A stretch of 64,000 nucleotides of DNA from Cognatiyoonia sp965661665 (GCF_965661665.1 NZ_CBFIEO010000001.1:124001-188000); one strand, 5' to 3'; shown: positions 42,414-51,775, counted from the stretch's first letter. Made by a program: numbers and translations. Notes: generated by a model from the letters alone, not told the origin.

Positions 42414-43114
42414 GCGGCTTCCAATTTCCGAAGGGGGGAGCGACCGCCCCATGAGCCCAGATCCGAATGAATTCTGAATCGGGCATAAAGTTCTTCTTGA
42501 AACCATCCTTCGGTGCGGACGGCTTTGATGGCTTCGGCGTGGGGGCCGGTGCGGGCGAAAGCGTTCATGCTTTGCTCCGACGGCCAGATGGAGAATGTGA
42601 CCTGATGCAGCATTGGGATTTCGCCAATGCCGATTTTGAAGGCGACGTTGGGGTCTTGGCCGATCACTTCTGAGATGTTCGGAACACGGCCCCAGAACCG
42701 CGACAGGATGCGCGGCTTGATAGAGGCGCGGGTGAGCGCGGCGAGGGGGCCATTGAAATTCGCGGCGGCAGGCTCAAACGGTTCTTTGCCCGACCATTTG
42801 CCCCATGCGCGGGTCGGGTGCAGGAAGACGGACCAATCCTCAGATGCGCGGTTGCGGTAACGCTGGAAGATCGGGGAGCTGCGCACGCGGTCCACGGCGG
42901 TGTCCGTATCGGGCCATGTGGCGAGAATTGCGATGACCGATGGATTTGAGGTGGGTGTGAAACCTTCACCGACGCCTGATCCGCAGAGTTTCCAAAAACC
43001 GATATCGGGCGTTCTGGCCAAGGGAATCCGTGCAGATGCCATCATAGAGAGCGCCCAAAAGCGCGCCCAAAATCCGTCAAAACGGAAAAACGATAGGCTG
43101 ACAGTCTGAGTCAC
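42410..43114 (-). CDS. crtA: Spheroidene monooxygenase CrtA
   Basis: Converts spheroidene to spheroidenone (2-keto group) with O2. The 234-residue protein has SLSFFRFDGFWARFWALSMM at the N-terminus and RASIKPRILSRFWGRVPNIS, GIGEIPMLHQVTFSIWPS, both typical of CrtA. It heads crtA-bchIDO and is divergent from crtI; two PpsR-type operators lie between. Spheroidenone is the usual roseobacter carotenoid. Confidence 0.93.
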   Translation of the reverse strand: MTQTVSLSFFRFDGFWARFWALSMMASARIPLARTPDIGFWKLCGSGVGEGFTPTSNPSVIAILATWPDTDTAVDRVRSSPIFQRYRNRASEDWSVFLHPTRAWGKWSGKEPFEPAAANFNGPLAALTRASIKPRILSRFWGRVPNISEVIGQDPNVAFKIGIGEIPMLHQVTFSIWPSEQSMNAFARTGPHAEAIKAVRTEGWFQEELYARFRIHSDLGSWGGRSPLRKLEAA

Positions 43115-43132
43115 GTACGACTCCCTTCGTAG

Positions 43133-43150
43133 TGTAAACTAATACTGACA
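43133..43150. promoter_or_regulatory. PpsR-type operator (crtA side)
   Basis: TGTAAACTAATACTGACA: perfect TGT-N12-ACA, 18 bp upstream of the crtA start. It would cover the crtA transcription start region. Confidence 0.8.
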
Positions 43151-43197
43151 CATTGCGGATAATAAAGGAAGGTTTTGCTGAATTTTTCGGAATTGGT

Positions 43198-43215
43198 TGT
43201 AAAGTAAGGTTTACA
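43198..43215. promoter_or_regulatory. PpsR-type operator (crtI side)
   Basis: TGTAAAGTAAGGTTTACA: perfect TGT-N12-ACA with symmetric TGTAAA/TTTACA arms identical to those before the mevalonate operon. It ends 16 bp before the crtI ATG. Confidence 0.82.
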
Positions 43216-43231
43216 TAACTAGCCTGACTGC

Positions 43232-44776
43232 ATGGAATCTGAATTTGATCAGCAAAGTGCGGCGGGCCGCGCGGTTGTGATTGGTGCCGGGCTGGGTGGC
43301 TTGTCGGCAGCGATGCGGCTTTGCGCGAAGGGGTATGCTGTCACCGTGGTCGATCGTTTGGACACAGTGGGCGGGCGCGGATCGTCCGTTCAGCAGGGTG
43401 GGCATCGGTTTGATCTAGGCCCAACGATTGTGACGGTTCCACAGGTGTTTGAGAAATTATGGGCCGATTGCGGGCGAGATTTTCGCAAAGATGTGACGCT
43501 TGAGCCGCTTGATCCGTTCTACGAAATTCGGTGGCCGGACGGCAGCATTTTCACCATGCGCAGTGGTGAGGAAGCGATGCGCGACGAAGTGCGGCGCATG
43601 TCGCCGCGCGATCTGAAAGGGTTCGATCGCTTCTTGAAAGACGCGCATCGGCGGTATGTGATTGGTTTCGAAGGCATGGTCGCCAAGCCGATGCATCGGC
43701 TATGGGACACGCTGAAAGTCCTTCCGACGTTTGCGATGTTGCGGGCCGATCGGTCGATCCTTGGGCTGGCGAAGGCACGGGTGAAAGACTCGCGGTTGCA
43801 GATGGCGCTGTCGTTCCATCCGCTGTTTATCGGTGGCGATCCGATGCATGTGACGTCGATGTACGCGCTTGTCAGCCATTTGGAAGCGAACTTCGGCGTG
43901 CATTACGCACAAGGTGGCGTGCAGGCGATTGCGGATGCGATGGCCAAGGTCGTCCGCTCGCAAGGGGGGCAGATCCTGTTGCGCGAAGAGGTCAGCAAGA
44001 TTGCGTTTAGCGCGGGCAAAGCGGAAGCGGTTGAGTTGAAATCTGGTAAGCAGTTGGCCGCCCCGTTGATTGTGAGCAATGCCGACGCGGGCCATACTTA
44101 TGAGACGCTTATGGCGGATCATCAAAAGCGCCGCTGGACACCCAAGAAGTTGAACCGCAAGCGGTGGTCTATGGGGTTGTTCGTGTGGTATTTTGGAACC
44201 AAGGGCACCGCTGACATGTGGCAGGACGTGGGACACCACACGATCCTGTCAGGACCACGGTATGAAGGGTTGCTGCGCGACATTTTCATTAAGGGCAAGC
44301 TGGCGGATGATATGTCGCTCTACTTGCACCGTCCGTCCGTGACGGACCCGTCTGCCGCGCCTGCGGGGGATGACACGTTCTATGCTTTGTCACCTGTCCC
44401 GCATCTTGGGTTCAAGAACCCTGTGGATTGGTCCGCTATGAAGGCGGAGTATCAGGACAAGGTCGCGGCGGTTTTGGATCAGACCTTGCCAGGTTTCCGT
44501 GATCGGATCACGACAGAGTTGGTTTATACCCCCGAAGATTTCAGGGATCGGTATCTGTCGCCGCATGGGTGCGGGTTCTCGCTTGAGCCGCGCATTTTGC
44601 AATCGGCTTGGTTCCGCCCGCACAACGTGAGCGAAGAGGCTGATGGGCTGTTCCTTGTTGGCGCTGGAACGCACCCTGGGGCTGGTTTGCCAGGGGTCGT
44701 CTCCTCTGCTGAGGTGCTGGGCAAACTTGTGCCGGATGCGCCGATGCGGGCTGATGTGAAGATGGCAGCAGAATGA
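43232..44776 (+). CDS. crtI: Phytoene desaturase CrtI
   Basis: FAD-dependent enzyme that desaturates phytoene to neurosporene or lycopene. FAD motif AVVIGAGLGGLSAAMRLCAKG, substrate region GGRGSSVQQGGHRFDLGPTI (20 residues), and the C-terminal FLVGAGTHPGAGLPGVVSSA. 514 residues is full length. Stop overlaps crtB as ATGA. No strong Shine-Dalgarno is seen at ATG 43232; the close operator occupies that area. Confidence 0.96.
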   Translation: MESEFDQQSAAGRAVVIGAGLGGLSAAMRLCAKGYAVTVVDRLDTVGGRGSSVQQGGHRFDLGPTIVTVPQVFEKLWADCGRDFRKDVTLEPLDPFYEIRWPDGSIFTMRSGEEAMRDEVRRMSPRDLKGFDRFLKDAHRRYVIGFEGMVAKPMHRLWDTLKVLPTFAMLRADRSILGLAKARVKDSRLQMALSFHPLFIGGDPMHVTSMYALVSHLEANFGVHYAQGGVQAIADAMAKVVRSQGGQILLREEVSKIAFSAGKAEAVELKSGKQLAAPLIVSNADAGHTYETLMADHQKRRWTPKKLNRKRWSMGLFVWYFGTKGTADMWQDVGHHTILSGPRYEGLLRDIFIKGKLADDMSLYLHRPSVTDPSAAPAGDDTFYALSPVPHLGFKNPVDWSAMKAEYQDKVAAVLDQTLPGFRDRITTELVYTPEDFRDRYLSPHGCGFSLEPRILQSAWFRPHNVSEEADGLFLVGAGTHPGAGLPGVVSSAEVLGKLVPDAPMRADVKMAAE

Positions 44777-45789
44777 TACGGCCCGATGATCTGGAGCATT
44801 GCCGGAACGCGATCCGAACCGGGTCCCTTTCCTTTCATGCGGCGAGCAAGCTGTTGCCCGCCTCCGTCCGTGATCCATCGCTCGCGCTCTACGCGTTCTG
44901 CCGCTTGGCGGATGATGAGGTCGATGAGGGTGAGGAAAAAGCCAGCGCGGTTTTGCGACTGCGCGACCGGCTTGATCTGGCCTATGCTGGTCGTCCGCTG
45001 AACGCGCCGGAGGATCGTGCGTTTGCCGCGATTATCGAAGACTATGACATGCCCCGTGCTTTGCCAGAGGCATTGCTGGAAGGGCTGGCGTGGGATGCGG
45101 TTGGCAAGCACTACGAAACCTTGTCCGATGTGACGGCCTATTCCGCGCGGGTAGCGAGTGCTGTTGGCGTGATGATGTGCGTGTTGATGCGCGTGCGCGA
45201 CCGCGATGCGCTGGCACGGGCCTGTGATTTGGGCGTCGCAATGCAACTGACCAACATAGCGCGCGATGTGGGGGAGGATGCGCGCGCTGGGCGGCTCTAC
45301 CTTCCGCTCGATTGGTTTCAGCAGGCGGGCGTGATGCCTGAAGCGTTCCTCTCTGATCCGGCCCCTTCAGAGCCCATCCGTCAGATGACCAAACGCCTGT
45401 TGGCGCAGGCGCGGCTGCTCTATGAGCGGTCAGAGGCGGGGATCAACGCTTTGCCGCTGAATGCGCGGACGGGAATTTGGGCGGCGCGGTTGGTCTATGA
45501 TGGGATAGGCAAAGACGTGCGTCGGAACCGCTATGACAACGTCACATGGCGCGCCCACACCAGCCGCCGTCAAAAGCTGGGTTGGTTGACGCAAGCCGCG
45601 GGTCAGACGGCGATGTCCCTTGTCATGCCGAAGTCGGCGATGCTTTATGCGCAACCGCTGCCAGAGGTGGCGTTTTTGGTCGACGCAGCGGGGCGGGATG
45701 CCAAGCAGCAGGGCCGCACGCAAGCCGTGCTGGACATCTTGTCAGAGCTGAGAGCACGCGAGGTGTCATTGGAATTTGAGCGCCGCTGA
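44773..45789 (+). CDS. crtB: Phytoene synthase CrtB
   Basis: Condenses two geranylgeranyl diphosphates to phytoene. Two Asp-rich motifs bind Mg-diphosphate: FCRLADDEVDEGE and NIARDVGEDARAGRLYLP. 338 residues. Overlaps crtI by 4 bp. Its substrate is ultimately supplied by the mevalonate operon at the start of the window. Confidence 0.95.
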   Translation: MIRPDDLEHCRNAIRTGSLSFHAASKLLPASVRDPSLALYAFCRLADDEVDEGEEKASAVLRLRDRLDLAYAGRPLNAPEDRAFAAIIEDYDMPRALPEALLEGLAWDAVGKHYETLSDVTAYSARVASAVGVMMCVLMRVRDRDALARACDLGVAMQLTNIARDVGEDARAGRLYLPLDWFQQAGVMPEAFLSDPAPSEPIRQMTKRLLAQARLLYERSEAGINALPLNARTGIWAARLVYDGIGKDVRRNRYDNVTWRAHTSRRQKLGWLTQAAGQTAMSLVMPKSAMLYAQPLPEVAFLVDAAGRDAKQQGRTQAVLDILSELRAREVSLEFERR

Positions 45790-45825
45790 CCTAGATTAAA
45801 GCCTCGAGAACATCGGAGCTGAGAC

Positions 45826-46305
45826 ATGGATATTTGGCTGTTTTTTCTGTTTTTTCTGGCGACTTTTGGCGCTGGGGCCACGGGTGCGTTGTTCCCGACG
45901 GGCGAGTGGTACAAAAGCTTGAATAAACCCACTTGGGTGCCGCCTGATTGGGTGTTTCCGATTGCTTGGACCTCGATCTATTTGCTGATTGCCTTTGCCG
46001 GTGCGCGGGTCGCGGGGCAAGATGGCAGCGGTTATGCGATGGCGTTCTGGGGTCTTCAGATCGCTTTTAATACGCTTTGGACGCCGGTGTTTTTCGGCCT
46101 CCGCGGGTTGCGAGAATCTTTGCCGGTGATGGCAATGCTTTGGCTGTCAGTCTTGGGCGCTTTGGTGACCCACTGGCAGGTTGATCTTTATGCGGGTCTC
46201 GCTTTTGTCCCCTACATGATTTGGGTCACAATTGCGTCGGCTTTGAACCTGTCGATGATACGGCTTAACCCCGATCAGGAGAAGTTGGAGCTTCACAAGA
46301 TCTGA
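45826..46305 (+). CDS. tspO: Tryptophan-rich sensory protein TspO
   Basis: Five-helix outer-membrane/envelope protein of 159 residues that binds porphyrins and modulates pigment gene expression in Rhodobacter. Signatures: WYKSLNKPTWVPPDWVFPIAW and NTLWTPVFFGLR (short segments), with many Trp. It follows crtB, the usual purple-bacterial place, and here marks the end of the photosynthesis genes. Confidence 0.94.
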   Translation: MDIWLFFLFFLATFGAGATGALFPTGEWYKSLNKPTWVPPDWVFPIAWTSIYLLIAFAGARVAGQDGSGYAMAFWGLQIAFNTLWTPVFFGLRGLRESLPVMAMLWLSVLGALVTHWQVDLYAGLAFVPYMIWVTIASALNLSMIRLNPDQEKLELHKI

Positions 46306-46327
46306 CCTTGCGCCTTCACTGAAACTC

Positions 46328-48142
46328 GTGCCAGTTTTGGGGATGGAACATCACGTGAAATCTTGGGCGGAGGTTGCGCCGCATTTGGTTGCGGTGACGG
46401 CGGGCCGTGCGCCTGCAGACCTTGTCATTACCGGTGGCCGTTTGGTCAGCGTGCAAACGCGTGAGGTGTTGGATGGTTGGCAGGTGGCCATTGCGGAGGG
46501 GCGGTTCGCCTATGTCGGGCCGGACGCCAGTCATTGCGTCGGGCCAGAGACAGAGGTGCTAGACGCCAATGGCTGCTATCTGATCCCTGGTCTCTGTGAT
46601 GGGCATATGCACATCGAAAGCGGAATGTTGACGCCAGCGGAATTTGCGGCGGCGGTCATTCCGCATGGCACCACGACAATGTTCACCGACCCGCATGAGA
46701 TAGCAAATGTGCTGGGCCTTGATGGGGTGCGCATGATGCATGATGAGGCGCTGATGCAGCCCATCAACATCTACACCCAGATGCCGTCCTGTGCGCCCTC
46801 TGCCCCGGGGTTGGAGACGACAGGATTTGAGATCAGCGCCGCTGATGTGAAAGAGGCGATGGGATGGCCGGGGATCATCGGGTTGGGGGAGATGATGAAC
46901 TTCCCCGGTGTGATCAACGGTGATCCGCAAATGCTGGCAGAAATGGCGGCGACGATGAATGCGGACAAGACCGTGGGTGGGCACTATGCCTCCCCCGACA
47001 AGGGTGTGGCGTTTAGTGCTTACGTCGCGGGCGGTGCGGCGGACGATCACGAAGGTACGGCAGAGGCGGATGCGCTGGCGCGAGTGCGCAACGGGATGCG
47101 GTCGATGATGCGGCTGGGATCGGCGTGGTATGACGTTGAAAGCCAGATCACCGCGGTGACGGAAAAGGGTCTGGACCCACGCAACTTCATCCTTTGCACC
47201 GATGATTGCCATTCGGGGACGCTGGTGAACGACGGTCATATGAACCGTGTTGTGCGTCATGCGATAGATTGTGGCTGTGATCCATTGGTGGCGCTGCAGA
47301 TGGCGACGATCAATACGGCGACGCATTTTGGGTTGGAGCGTGAATTGGGCAGCATTGCCCCTGGACGGCGTGCCGATATGATCCTGACCTCGGATTTGAC
47401 CGCCTTGCCGATTGGACAGGTGATCGCGCGGGGTCGGACCGTTGCGATCGATGGGGCGTTGCGCGCCGACTGTCCGCATTATGACTGGCCCAAGACTGCA
47501 CGTGGAACGATACATTTGGGCAAAGAACTGGCGACAACAGATTTCGAAGTGGCGGCGCCCGAGGGAGCCAAAAGTGCGACTGTCAAAGTCATTGGCGTGG
47601 TGGAGAACCAAGCACCGACCAAGGCGCTGACGGCGGACTTGCCTGTGGTGGATGAGGTAATCCAAGGCCAGGGCGATGTTTGCCAGATCGCCCTTGTGGA
47701 ACGTCACCGTGCGACGGGTGATGTGGTGAACGGGTTTGTCAGCGGGTTTGGGTATCAGGGGCGGATGGCGATGGCCTCCACCGTGGCGCATGATAGCCAC
47801 CATATGATTGTGGTTGGGACCGATCGCGACATGATGGCCACTGCTGCGAACCGGTTGGGAGAGGTCGGCGGCGGTGTTACGGTTTGGAAAGACGGGGCGG
47901 AGCTTGCGCTGGTTGAATTGCCGATTGGCGGGCTTATGTCGGACCAACCCGCAGCTGAGGTTGCCGCCAAAGCCGATCAGATGGTCAAGGCGATGGAAGC
48001 CTGTGGCTGCACCCTCAACAACGCTTACATGCAGCATTCGCTGTTGGCCCTTGTCGTTATTCCAGAGCTTCGGATTTCGGACCTTGGGCTGGTGGATGTG
48101 ACGAAATTCGAACTGACCGAATTGATCGAGACACAAGAATGA
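46328..48142 (+). CDS. ade: Adenine deaminase
   Basis: Amidohydrolase converting adenine to hypoxanthine. Metal-binding motifs GLCDGHMHIESGMLTPAEF, TMFTDPHEIANVLG, GLGEMMNFPGV, GGHYASPDKG and CTDDCHSGTLVNDGHMN; C-terminal YMQHSLLALVVIPELR is family-typical. 604 residues from GTG 46328, 599 from ATG 46343; neither has a clear ribosome site. ATGA overlap with AMP nucleosidase: the two enzymes would turn AMP into hypoxanthine and ribose 5-phosphate. Confidence 0.93.
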   Translation: MPVLGMEHHVKSWAEVAPHLVAVTAGRAPADLVITGGRLVSVQTREVLDGWQVAIAEGRFAYVGPDASHCVGPETEVLDANGCYLIPGLCDGHMHIESGMLTPAEFAAAVIPHGTTTMFTDPHEIANVLGLDGVRMMHDEALMQPINIYTQMPSCAPSAPGLETTGFEISAADVKEAMGWPGIIGLGEMMNFPGVINGDPQMLAEMAATMNADKTVGGHYASPDKGVAFSAYVAGGAADDHEGTAEADALARVRNGMRSMMRLGSAWYDVESQITAVTEKGLDPRNFILCTDDCHSGTLVNDGHMNRVVRHAIDCGCDPLVALQMATINTATHFGLERELGSIAPGRRADMILTSDLTALPIGQVIARGRTVAIDGALRADCPHYDWPKTARGTIHLGKELATTDFEVAAPEGAKSATVKVIGVVENQAPTKALTADLPVVDEVIQGQGDVCQIALVERHRATGDVVNGFVSGFGYQGRMAMASTVAHDSHHMIVVGTDRDMMATAANRLGEVGGGVTVWKDGAELALVELPIGGLMSDQPAAEVAAKADQMVKAMEACGCTLNNAYMQHSLLALVVIPELRISDLGLVDVTKFELTELIETQE

Positions 48143-49620
48143 ATACCCCAACGAGCAGAAACATCATCACACCAAAGGTGCTGGAAGCGGAAAGCTTTAC
48201 CGACGCAGAGGCGGCGATTGAACGGTTAAAGGAGATTTATCAAATCTCCTCCAAATTTTTGTGTGATCGGTTTGAGGAGGCGCTGAAGACAGGCGTTGCC
48301 GATACAGCATATCGGGCGTTCTATCCTGAGATTAGGTTTACCTCAACCAGCTACACGAAAAGCGACTCGCGCCTATCCTTTGGCCATGTCGCGGAACCGG
48401 GCGTCTATAGCACGACAGTGACCCGGCCGGATCTGTTTGCGCATTATCTGAAACAGCAAATTACGCTGATCATGAAGAACCACGATCAGCCGGTGGTGAT
48501 TGGTCCGTCGGATACGCCGATGCCGGTGCATTTTGCCGTGGCCAATGATGACACAGTGTCGGTACCGCAAGATGGCGCGATGGAGTTTTCGCTGCGCGAT
48601 TATTTCGACGTGCCTGACCTTGCGACAACCCACGACAATATTGTGAACGGGGCGGAGTATCATTTCCCGAATGGATCGGCCCCTTTGGCGCTGTTTACAG
48701 CGCAGCGGATTGACTATTCACTGGCAAGGCTATCGCATTACACTGCCACCTCTGCCGAGCATTTTCAGAACCACATCCTGTTCACGAACTATCAGTTTTA
48801 TGTGGAGGAGTTTGAAGGCTTCGCACGGAAGATGTTGGCGGACAAAGACAGCGGCTACACCAGCTTTGTCAGCACCGGCAATGTGGAGATTACAGACCCC
48901 AAAACCCCGATCGAGCAGCCAGCAAAGATGCCGCAAATGCCGACCTATCATTTGAAGCGTGACGGCGGCGCAGGCATCACCTTGGTCAACATTGGTGTGG
49001 GCCCGTCGAACGCGAAAACAGCCACAGATCACATCGCCGTTTTGCGCCCCCATGCATGGCTGATGGTGGGGCATTGCGCGGGGCTTCGAAACTCCCAACG
49101 GTTAGGCGATTTCGTTCTGGCGCACGCCTATTTGCGAGAGGATCACGTTCTCGATGACGACCTGCCCGTATGGGTGCCAATTCCGGCCCTGGCGGAGATT
49201 CAGATCGCGCTGGAAACAGCAGTGGCGGATGAGACCGAACTGAAGGGTTATGAACTCAAGCGCATCATGCGGACAGGGACCGTTGCCACCATCGACAACC
49301 GCAATTGGGAACTGCGCGATCATTCGGGGCCAGTGCAACGCCTGTCGCAATCGCGTGCGATTGCGCTTGATATGGAAAGCGCGACAATTGCTGCCAATGG
49401 GTTCCGCTTTCGGGTGCCCTATGGCACGCTTCTCTGTGTCAGTGACAAGCCGCTGCATGGCGAATTGAAGCTGCCAGGGATGGCCTCAAACTTCTACAAA
49501 ACACAGGTTTCGCGGCATTTGATGATCGGAATTCGGGCGATGGAACAGCTTCGGGAAATGCCTTTGGAGCGGATTCACAGCCGGAAATTGCGCAGTTTTG
49601 AGGAAACAGCCTTCCTCTAA
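48139..49620 (+). CDS. amn: AMP nucleosidase
   Basis: Hydrolyses AMP to adenine and ribose 5-phosphate. N-terminal half has TRPDLFAHYLKQQITLIM and PMPVHFA; the C-terminal nucleoside-phosphorylase-like fold has NIGVGPSNAKTATDH, LMVGHCAGLRNSQRLGD and DMESATIAANGFRFRVPYG. 493 residues, full length. Translationally coupled to adenine deaminase. Confidence 0.95.
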   Translation: MNTPTSRNIITPKVLEAESFTDAEAAIERLKEIYQISSKFLCDRFEEALKTGVADTAYRAFYPEIRFTSTSYTKSDSRLSFGHVAEPGVYSTTVTRPDLFAHYLKQQITLIMKNHDQPVVIGPSDTPMPVHFAVANDDTVSVPQDGAMEFSLRDYFDVPDLATTHDNIVNGAEYHFPNGSAPLALFTAQRIDYSLARLSHYTATSAEHFQNHILFTNYQFYVEEFEGFARKMLADKDSGYTSFVSTGNVEITDPKTPIEQPAKMPQMPTYHLKRDGGAGITLVNIGVGPSNAKTATDHIAVLRPHAWLMVGHCAGLRNSQRLGDFVLAHAYLREDHVLDDDLPVWVPIPALAEIQIALETAVADETELKGYELKRIMRTGTVATIDNRNWELRDHSGPVQRLSQSRAIALDMESATIAANGFRFRVPYGTLLCVSDKPLHGELKLPGMASNFYKTQVSRHLMIGIRAMEQLREMPLERIHSRKLRSFEETAFL

Positions 49621-49749
49621 CCCCATAAAATGGCACAAAATACGCCGAAATCCCTTATTTTCTTACACTAATGATTGTGGTGGACCACTATATGCCGTTA
49701 AATATGCGTATGAGGCCCAATAGGTCGGGCATAGAAGGGAGACCAGAAA

Positions 49750-50037
49750 ATGGCGAAACCAATGACTAAGGCGCAACTCGTAACAGCGCTTGCTGAAGAA
49801 TCTGGCATGGACAAAAAAGGCGCATCCAACGCGCTTGAATCCATCGTGAACATCATCACACGCGAAGTATCCGGTGGTGGTGCTGTAATGCTTCCAGGTG
49901 TTGGCAAGATTTACTGCCGCGAGCGTCCAGAGCGTATGGTCCGCAACCCAGCCACAGGTGAGCAGATCAAGAAAGATGCAGACAAAGTGGTCAAGATGAC
50001 CATTGCGAAAGCACTGAAGGACAGCGTGAACGACTAA
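49750..50037 (+). CDS. HU-family DNA-binding protein
   Basis: A 95-residue nucleoid protein. N-terminal dimer helices (TKAQLVTALAEESGMDKKGA) and the DNA-arm region GVGKIYCRERPERMVRNPATGEQI. The arm differs from canonical HU (GFGTFxVRxRxARxGRNPxTGE) by Cys at the first arm strand and RMVRNP, a form found in Rhodobacterales paralogues. Single-gene unit with a good terminator; upstream 49621-49749 shows nothing else. Confidence 0.93.
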   Translation: MAKPMTKAQLVTALAEESGMDKKGASNALESIVNIITREVSGGGAVMLPGVGKIYCRERPERMVRNPATGEQIKKDADKVVKMTIAKALKDSVND

Positions 50038-50072
50038 TCGTCGCGGAGCCTTGCGTTCAGTTTGAGTTTACT

Positions 50073-50103
50073 AAAAGGTCGCTTTCTAAGGCGGCCTTTT
50101 TTC
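50073..50103 (+). terminator. Rho-independent terminator of the HU gene
   Basis: AAAGGTCGC and GGCGGCCTTT form a GC-rich stem with one G-T pair around a short loop, followed by a run of six T. Located 35 bp after the HU stop and just before the permease gene. Confidence 0.85.
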
Positions 50104-50116
50104 GTTGGGGGAAGCG

Positions 50117-50989
50117 GTGGACATCAAAGCGGTTGTGATGGGTGTGGCCTTTGCTTTGATGTGGTCATCGGCCTTTACATCTGCCCGCGTAATCGTGGCT
50201 TATGCACCTCCGATGGCATCCCTGTCTTTGCGGTTTTTGGTGTCGGGATTGATCGGTGTTGCGCTGGCCTATGGGCTAGGCCAATCGGCGCGTTTGACGC
50301 TGATGCAATGGGTGTTGGTTGTCGTATTTGGTATCTGTCAGAACGCGCTCTACCTCGGCCTGAATTTCTTCGCCATGCAGACGGTTGAGGCGTCATTGGC
50401 CTCTATCATCGCGTCGTCGCTTCCATTGATTGTCGGGCTCTTGGGATGGGTCGTGTTTCGGGAAAAGGTGCGCCCGCTGGGGATCATCGGATTGGTGGCT
50501 GGATTTGCAGGGGTGGGCCTGATCATGGGCGCGCGGTTGCAGGGCGGTGTCGACGTCTTTGGCGTGGTCTTGTGCTGCATCGCGGCTGTGTCATTGGCGG
50601 TGGCGACGCTGGCGGTCAGGGGTGCGTCGTCGGGCGGGAATATCCTGATGATCGTGGGTCTTCAGATGCTGATGGGCAGCGCCATGTTGGTCGTGCCCGC
50701 ACTGATGTTGGAGACGTTGAGTGTCACATGGTCATGGCAACTGATCGTGGCGTTTATCTATACCATTTTGGTCCCCGGGCTGATTGCGACGGTGACGTGG
50801 TTCTACCTCGTTGGGCGCGTGGGTGCGGTGAAAGCCTCAGCCTTCCATTTCCTCAATCCGTTCTTCGGCGTGGCCATCGCCGCTGCGCTCTTGGGAGAGC
50901 AATTGGGGATGAGTGATATCATCGGTGTGGTGATCATTATGGCAGGTATTTTGGCTGTGAACCTGTCGAAGCAACCCACGGTGAAGTGA
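50117..50989 (+). CDS. EamA/DMT-superfamily transporter
   Basis: A 290-residue protein with ten hydrophobic helices in two EamA repeats: first half starts VVMGVAFALMWSSAFTSARV, second half LGEQLGMSDIIGVVIIMAG at its end. NALYLGLNFFAMQTVEASLA is typical of the first repeat. Likely a drug/metabolite exporter; substrate unknown. GTG 50117 with GGGGGAAG upstream is the preferred start over TTG 50105. Confidence 0.85.
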   Translation: MDIKAVVMGVAFALMWSSAFTSARVIVAYAPPMASLSLRFLVSGLIGVALAYGLGQSARLTLMQWVLVVVFGICQNALYLGLNFFAMQTVEASLASIIASSLPLIVGLLGWVVFREKVRPLGIIGLVAGFAGVGLIMGARLQGGVDVFGVVLCCIAAVSLAVATLAVRGASSGGNILMIVGLQMLMGSAMLVVPALMLETLSVTWSWQLIVAFIYTILVPGLIATVTWFYLVGRVGAVKASAFHFLNPFFGVAIAAALLGEQLGMSDIIGVVIIMAGILAVNLSKQPTVK

Positions 50990-51047
50990 CCGTTTGTAAC
51001 CTCATTTCGCGTGACGCGGGCAGGGATGCATCGCTAGGGTCGCGGCG

Positions 51048-51761
51048 ATGGATTTAGTTCTTGGATATCTTGCAGGCGTTTTCACCTTGATTAATCCCTG
51101 CGTTTTGCCGGTGCTTCCAATTGTTTTGGCAACGGCATTGCAAGCGGGGCGTACGGGGCCGGTCGTTCTCGCTGTGGGGATGAGCCTGTCATTCGTGAAC
51201 GTCGGAATGACCGTCTCGGTGTTTGGCCGTGCGCTTGGCATTGATGAGCTGGTCGTTGCGCAGGCGGGGGCGATGCTGATGGTCGCCTTCGGGCTGGTGC
51301 TGCTCGTGCCGCGCTTTGCGGAATGGTTTGCGACAGCGACGGCGGGCGTGGCTGCGCGGGCGGACGCGGGGCTCGATGAAATTGACCGCACTGGAATGCG
51401 AGGGCAGTTCCTTGGCGGGCTGTTGCTGGGTGCTGTTTGGGTGCCTTGTGTCGGGCCGACGCTGGGTGGGGCGATTGCGCTCGCCTCCTCAGGCGAAAGC
51501 CTGTTGTGGGCCGCGATGACGATGCTGACCTTCGCGCTTGGCATATCCACCGTTATCGTTTTGCTAGCCTATGGGGCTCAAAACGTCATCCAATCCCGCC
51601 GTTATTGGATGCGGCGTATTTCGACTAAGGCGCGGCCACTGATGGGGGTCATTTTTGTCCTTGTCGGGCTCGCCTTGCTTTTCGACCTTCACAAATATGC
51701 GGAGATTTGGCTGTTGGACCATATCCCTTACTGGATCCAAGACTTGTCTGTCCGCTTCTGA
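51048..51761 (+). CDS. CcdA/DsbD-like thiol-redox membrane protein
   Basis: A 237-residue membrane protein with six helices and the two membrane cysteines of the CcdA family in LINPCVLPVLPIVLA and GAVWVPCVGPTLGGAIAL. Such proteins pass reducing equivalents from cytosolic thioredoxin to periplasmic thiol proteins, for cytochrome c maturation or envelope repair. A thioredoxin-like exported protein is encoded 14 bp downstream, the likely acceptor. Confidence 0.88.
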   Translation: MDLVLGYLAGVFTLINPCVLPVLPIVLATALQAGRTGPVVLAVGMSLSFVNVGMTVSVFGRALGIDELVVAQAGAMLMVAFGLVLLVPRFAEWFATATAGVAARADAGLDEIDRTGMRGQFLGGLLLGAVWVPCVGPTLGGAIALASSGESLLWAAMTMLTFALGISTVIVLLAYGAQNVIQSRRYWMRRISTKARPLMGVIFVLVGLALLFDLHKYAEIWLLDHIPYWIQDLSVRF

Positions 51762-51775
51762 AAAAGGAGATCATC

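Noticed and set aside
46559..48151. 530-codon minus-strand frame opposite adenine deaminase
   Set aside because: His/Arg-rich composition typical for an antisense shadow; the deaminase on the other strand has all motifs.
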